Shown: positions 7,747 through 10,672 of the stretch, piece by piece | Layout: each line of letters begins with the position of its first letter | Numbering within the stretch: position 1 is the first letter of the stretch | Assembly: GCA_018816605.1 (NCBI GenBank) | Contig: JAHIVS010000050.1 | Location: forward strand, 1 to 10,672 | Source: Pseudomonadota bacterium | Lineage (GTDB): Bacteria; Desulfobacterota; Desulfobacteria; Desulfobacterales; Desulfobacteraceae | Direction of reading: 5' to 3' | DNA length: 10,672 nucleotides | Notes under the pieces: model-generated | Told to the model about the DNA's origin: nothing | Database searches by the model: none | What the model saw: only the letters and a program-made list of their open reading frames with translations | Made by a program: the position numbers and the translations under genes

Positions 7747-7999
7747 AAACAGAGAATGATAATTTTAAAAGTCACATGAAAACTTAGGTGGAGATATGAA
7801 AGGGGCACAAACAAGCGATTCAAGGCCGGGAGTTACTGGATAGATCAGTTGTGAATTTTTGTGAAATCGACGGTTGGGTTTTCGGGGGGACAGAATGCAC
7901 AAGTTCCTATGGTTTGTAAAGATACTCCCGGTACTGATAGCAGAGTTTGAATTAGGAGGTTCGTTTCTTTTGTAACGCCCGCTCTGCCGGATTGAGCTT

Positions 8000-8813
8000 A
8001 GAGCAAGCAAATAGGACTCTTTTAAGAAAAATATTATTCAGATGGTTGAAAGTCACCCATATACTGCAAGACAGATTTTTCAACAAATAAAAGAACATGG
8101 TTTTCCTGGCGGTATAACAATAGTAGAAGATTATGTAAGAAAAGTCCGTCCTCCCAGAATAAAACCATTTTTAGAACTGGTTTTTGCACCGGGTGAATGT
8201 GCCCAGGCGGATTGGGGGTCATATGGCACAGTCCGTGTGGGATCGACTACCCGCAGGCTAAGTTTTTTTGTCATTACATGGATTTTGCACAGCATTATGG
8301 GTTCAAAATCGTACCCTGCAATGTGGGCAAGGGCAATGAAAAAGGTGTGGTTGAAAATGGTGTCGGGTACGTTAAAAAGAATCTTTTGAATAGTCTTTCT
8401 ATCCCTAATTTTAAGATCATGGAACCTGTAGCACAAAACTGGCTGGATACGATTGCCAATGTCAGAACCCATCGCGAGACCGGTAAAAGACCTGTTGATA
8501 TGTTCCATGAAGAAAAATCAAGCCTGCAGCCCAAAGAAAAAAAGCCCGGGATCAAAAGATATTCATGCGGTTTTTAACTTTGTCTGACAAGTCTCAGGAA
8601 TATTATCAGCAACTGGAACAGCGCCGGATGAATCCGTTCCACCATATCCGGCAAATCGTTGCCCTGGCTGAAATTTACCCAAAAGAAAAAGTTGCCCTGG
8701 CCATTGAAGATGCATTTTCATTTTCTGCATTCTCCTGTGATTATATAGCCAATCTTCTGGAGCAACGGTCAAGAATGTTTAAAGAACCAGGAGTACTTCA
8801 TTTGACCAGTTAA
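8000..8813 (+). pseudogene. istA: IS21-family transposase IstA remnant (frameshifted, internally deleted)
   Basis: A decayed DDE transposase of an IS21 element. Three segments in three frames follow IstA in order. The first (about 8000-8278) contains an internal amber stop at 8012-8014, then HPYTARQIFQQIKEHG, DYVRKVRP, AQADWG (first catalytic Asp) and TTRRLSFFV. The second (about 8278-8540) runs from MDFAQHYGFKIVPCN through KGNEKGVVENGVGYVKKN (catalytic Glu) to ANVRTHRETGKRPVDMF. The third (about 8541-8813) runs from KARDQKIF through YYQQLEQRRMNP and IVALAEIY to AFSCDYIANLLEQR and LHLT. Against family members I remember, some 65-70 residues are missing at the first junction, including the second catalytic Asp (usually in a VDNLK motif), and a similar length at the second junction. 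The N-terminal helix-turn-helix and the last residues are also gone, and no istB follows. It cannot be active. The 229 bp between the giant gene and this remnant show nothing recognisable. Confidence 0.88.
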
Positions 8814-8814
8814 A

Positions 8815-8970
8815 ATACGTTCTGATATTCCTGTATTGCTTTGCACAGGGTTCAGTTAAAACATGTCTGAAGAAAGGGCGGCATCATTGGGTATTAAGGG
8901 TTTTTTATTTAAGCCTATTGTGATGAAGGATCTTGCCCAAAAGATACGTGAAGTGCTAGATAAAAAATAA
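8815..8970 (+). pseudogene. Receiver-domain C-terminal remnant (hybrid kinase or response regulator)
   Basis: One frame reads IRSDIPVLLCTGFS, then an in-frame TAA (8857-8859), then NMSEERAASLGIKGFLFKP and IVMKDLAQKIREVLDKK before a TAA at 8968-8970. This is the second half of a receiver domain: strand 4 with the switch Thr (LLCTGFS), strand 5 with the conserved Lys-Pro (FKP), and the last helix. The phospho-acceptor half is missing. The sequence type is the one I associate with hybrid sensor kinases ending in a receiver. It is not the same sequence as the intact receiver at 126-623. It begins right where the IS21 remnant stops, so the parent gene was probably cut by the insertion or a later deletion. 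The part after the stop could start at the ATG at 8863 but would be only 35 residues with no ribosome binding site. Confidence 0.75.
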
Positions 8971-9350
8971 AATTGAAACAGTAGAATAATGGCTATAGCC
9001 CTCGATCTTAAAGGCTTTCAAAAATTGTAGAATAGCAGGGGCATTTTTCTGATTTTTAATTAAAACCTGACTCTATCTTGTGGTTGAGGAAAAGAATATT
9101 TTGCTGCTGGGCATTCAACAATATGAACCAGAAGCGATATCATAAGCCATTCTTCCACATTAAAGTTGATAATATAAATTCATCATATTTCCGAAAATTA
9201 TTTTTAATATTTCCACCAGACAAATTGGTAATGTGTACTCTCTATTTTTTTTGATTAAATTCAGCAAATATACAAATAGACCGGCCCTGAAAGATACTGC
9301 CATATCAAACAGAGCCCAAACAAAAACATACCTTATAAGGAGGGCATGAA
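8971..9350. other. AT-rich intergenic region upstream of the recombinase gene
   Basis: About 380 bp with no recognisable gene on either strand. One frame is open for about 66 codons from 9060, but it has no start with a ribosome binding site and its translation is unlike any family I know. No clear tRNA, inverted repeat or terminator is seen. The recombinase promoter is presumably here, but no good -35/-10 pair stands out; TATACA (9269-9274) lacks a suitably spaced -35. Confidence 0.5.
9337..9344 (+). promoter_or_regulatory. Ribosome binding site for the tyrosine recombinase
   Basis: AAGGAGGG precedes the ATG at 9351 with AGGAGG 7 nt away. A competing out-of-frame ATG at 9346 lies only 2 nt after the motif and opens a frame of about 14 codons, so the site decides in favour of 9351. 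Confidence 0.8.
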
Positions 9351-10241
9351 ATGTTTATTTCGTATTTATCAGAAGTTGAATCTCAGATAAACCAGTATTT
9401 CAATTCTCAAAACACAATGGCTTTAGCAGACAGCACAAAAGCATTGTATAATGCTGTCATCAGGAGAAAATTGTTACCTTTTTGCAAAGAGCAGAGAATT
9501 GATAATCTCAATGAAAAATTCACGAATCATATGGATGATTTTGGTGGGTTCCTCAGGGACAAAAAAGTATCAGCGCATACGATTCAATCTTATTTGACCA
9601 TCACAAAACTTTTATTCACTTTCCATGAGTATCATATCAAGCATACATATAAAATTCCTCGGCATGCCAAACAAGCCTTTGATTTGAAACATGAAAAAAG
9701 ATGGTTTTCTGGCGAAGATATTGCAAAATGTAAAACTTACATGTTCAAGATCAATCATATCCGGAATCACCTGCTTGTTCGATTAATGTGTGAAACCGGG
9801 GCCAGAATTAATGAAATTGCCAACATCTGTGTTTGTGATATAAAATTCAAAGAAAAAGCTATCCTTTTGTACTGGTCAAAAACTACACCCAGGCCGGTTT
9901 TTTTCACTGCTGAAACAGCAATTTATTTAGACAAGCATCTGGAAGCATCTTTTCCTGACCCTGAAAAAGATTCATTCAAAAAAATATTTCCAGGGAAAAA
10001 TATGATTTACAAAATTATCGACAACATGCTTAAAGACCTTGGCCTTAAAACAAAGGGTGATGGAAGAGGACCGCATACCTTCCGACATTATGTTGCAACA
10101 AATTTGCGTTACAATTTTAGGATGGATCTGGATCATGTTGCCCGGTTATTGGGAGACACTCAGAAAACAATAAGTTCCAGATATCTTCATCCAACCGCTG
10201 AAATGTTGCACAATCTAATTAATAGAGCATCCGGCTGGTAA
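9351..10241 (+). CDS. Tyrosine recombinase (phage integrase / Xer-like family)
   Basis: A 296-residue site-specific DNA recombinase that would cut and rejoin DNA through a covalent 3'-phosphotyrosine. The N-terminal SAM-like core-binding domain spans about residues 5-105 (STKALYNAVIRRKLLPFCKE, AHTIQSYLTITKLL) and the catalytic domain about 115-290. Active-site residues are R152 (ETGARINEI), K177 (WSKTTPRPVFF), H242 and R245 (PHTFRHYVAT) and nucleophile Y278 (SSRYLHP). The sixth position, nine residues before the tyrosine and normally His or Trp after LLG, is Asp (D269, LLGDTQKTISSRY). The length is close to XerC/XerD (about 300). The gene is AT-rich like the VOC gene and stands alone, with no excisionase or phage genes nearby, although the IS21 and receiver debris lie just upstream. 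It could be an integrase of a decayed island, an integron-like or solo recombinase, or a Xer paralogue; its target site is unknown. The family call is firm. Confidence 0.92.
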   Translation: MFISYLSEVESQINQYFNSQNTMALADSTKALYNAVIRRKLLPFCKEQRIDNLNEKFTNHMDDFGGFLRDKKVSAHTIQSYLTITKLLFTFHEYHIKHTYKIPRHAKQAFDLKHEKRWFSGEDIAKCKTYMFKINHIRNHLLVRLMCETGARINEIANICVCDIKFKEKAILLYWSKTTPRPVFFTAETAIYLDKHLEASFPDPEKDSFKKIFPGKNMIYKIIDNMLKDLGLKTKGDGRGPHTFRHYVATNLRYNFRMDLDHVARLLGDTQKTISSRYLHPTAEMLHNLINRASGW

Positions 10242-10257
10242 ACAACATTTTTAACAT

Positions 10258-10291
10258 CCTCAAGGGAATTAACTTGGGGATTAATTTTTAT
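10258..10291 (+). terminator. Intrinsic terminator candidate after the recombinase
   Basis: CCTCAAG (10258-10264) pairs with CTTGGGG (10273-10279) in a 7-bp stem with one G-U pair around an 8-nt loop, followed by ATTAATTTTTATTT. It starts 17 nt after the recombinase stop and before the VOC promoter candidate. The stem is short and the T-tract is interrupted. Confidence 0.5.
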
Positions 10292-10300
10292 TTAAGTGGG

Positions 10301-10329
10301 TTACACCCGGTTTATGGGTATGATATAAA
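10301..10329 (+). promoter_or_regulatory. Sigma-70-type promoter candidate for the VOC gene
   Basis: TTACAC (10301-10306) and TATAAA (10324-10329) are separated by 17 nt, near-consensus -35 and -10 boxes at ideal spacing. The implied start near 10336 leaves a leader of about 40 nt. With the terminator just upstream, it suggests the VOC gene is transcribed independently of the recombinase. Confidence 0.45.
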
Positions 10330-10377
10330 AATTTAATGAGAGGATATCCTAATAACCTTATAAAAAGAGGAGGCCTA

Positions 10378-10672
10378 ATGAAAATTAACGGTGTCGATCA
10401 TATATCTATTGCGGTAAAAGACCTTGAAGAAGCTCAAAAGGTATGGGGCCCAGTATTAGGCAAATCAAAACCAGATGTCGAATATGTTGATGAATTTGAA
10501 AAGATTAAAGTGGTAAGATATTGGTTAGGAGATGTCGGCTTTGAATTGATGGAATCAACTTCACCTGATGGAGATGTCGCAAAATTTATTGAAGAAAAAG
10601 GAGAAGGAATTATGTTGATCAGTTTGAATGTTGATAATACTCGTGAATCAATAGATGAGCTTAAACAGAAAG
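10378..10672 (+). CDS. VOC-superfamily protein, methylmalonyl-CoA epimerase-like (cut by window edge)
   Basis: The first 98 residues of a vicinal-oxygen-chelate protein. The ATG at 10378 follows AGGAGG (10368-10373) by 4 nt. The opening VDHISIAVKDLEEA is the classic first VOC strand with metal-ligand candidate H8. VGFELMESTSPDGDVAKF (E56 as second ligand candidate) and GEGIMLISLNVD follow the layout of methylmalonyl-CoA epimerase, which interconverts (R)- and (S)-methylmalonyl-CoA in propionate metabolism. In that enzyme the GEG motif is followed by hydrophobic-His-His, and one His binds the metal; here the two positions are M79 and L80. It may therefore be a related VOC protein with a different substrate or metal site. 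The C-terminal ligand, usually a Glu, lies beyond the window. The fold is firm and the substrate uncertain. Confidence 0.85.
   Translation, partial: MKINGVDHISIAVKDLEEAQKVWGPVLGKSKPDVEYVDEFEKIKVVRYWLGDVGFELMESTSPDGDVAKFIEEKGEGIMLISLNVDNTRESIDELKQK

Noticed and set aside
7796..7840. Short frame of 14 codons after GGTGGAG just downstream of the giant gene
   Set aside because: It is too short and has no recognisable sequence; the purine-rich stretch is not enough to support a gene.
8565..8813. A separate small gene of 82 codons
   Set aside because: The same frame continues upstream of the ATG as KARDQKIF, and the whole stretch matches the C-terminal part of IstA, so it is a transposase fragment and not a gene of its own.
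9060..9260. Open frame of about 66 codons in the region before the recombinase
   Set aside because: It has no start codon with a ribosome binding site, biased Phe/Asn/Lys content typical of AT-rich DNA, and no similarity I recognise.
1..10672. CRISPR array, retron, diversity-generating retroelement or toxin-antitoxin pair
   Set aside because: No regularly spaced direct repeats, reverse transcriptase motifs, variable/template repeat pairs or paired small overlapping genes were seen.

Overview
The window reads as an accessory stretch of a bacterial chromosome, probably from a sulfate-reducing deltaproteobacterium (Desulfobacterales-like). This is inferred from the style of the orphan receiver protein, a receiver-domain remnant of a type common in hybrid kinases of that group, and the methylmalonyl-CoA-epimerase-like VOC protein at the right edge. 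No rRNA or intact tRNA anchors the taxonomy, so the assignment is tentative.

Layout. Bases 1-125 hold only a GC-rich stem-loop. Bases 126-623 (minus strand) encode a stand-alone response-regulator receiver protein. Bases 624-1584 hold no gene. They contain an operator-like dyad, a perfect 54-bp palindrome, an extended -10 promoter candidate and a structured leader ending in a strong ribosome binding site. Bases 1585-7746 encode one giant secreted protein of 2053 residues: a signal peptide, several carboxypeptidase-regulatory-like beta-sandwich domains, a long unrecognised core, a propeller-like repeat region and a C-terminal type I dockerin. Its base composition is strikingly three-part: GC-rich ends and an AT-rich middle third.

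Bases 7747-8970 are genomic debris. They hold an IS21-family istA remnant in three reading frames with two internal deletions and no istB. Directly abutting it is the C-terminal tail of a receiver domain with an in-frame stop. Bases 8971-9350 are AT-rich and carry no recognisable gene. Bases 9351-10241 encode a complete tyrosine recombinase. After a terminator candidate and a promoter, a VOC-family gene starts at 10378 and runs off the right edge.

The genes do not form one evident operon. The region looks like an insertion and rearrangement zone, with a decayed transposon, a decayed signalling gene, a recombinase and a palindrome around a large, compositionally foreign but intact surface or secreted protein gene. 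I see no CRISPR array and no clear multi-gene novel system. The most unusual items are the mosaic dockerin protein, the long palindrome, the recombinase with an atypical active-site position and the VOC protein lacking a histidine pair.
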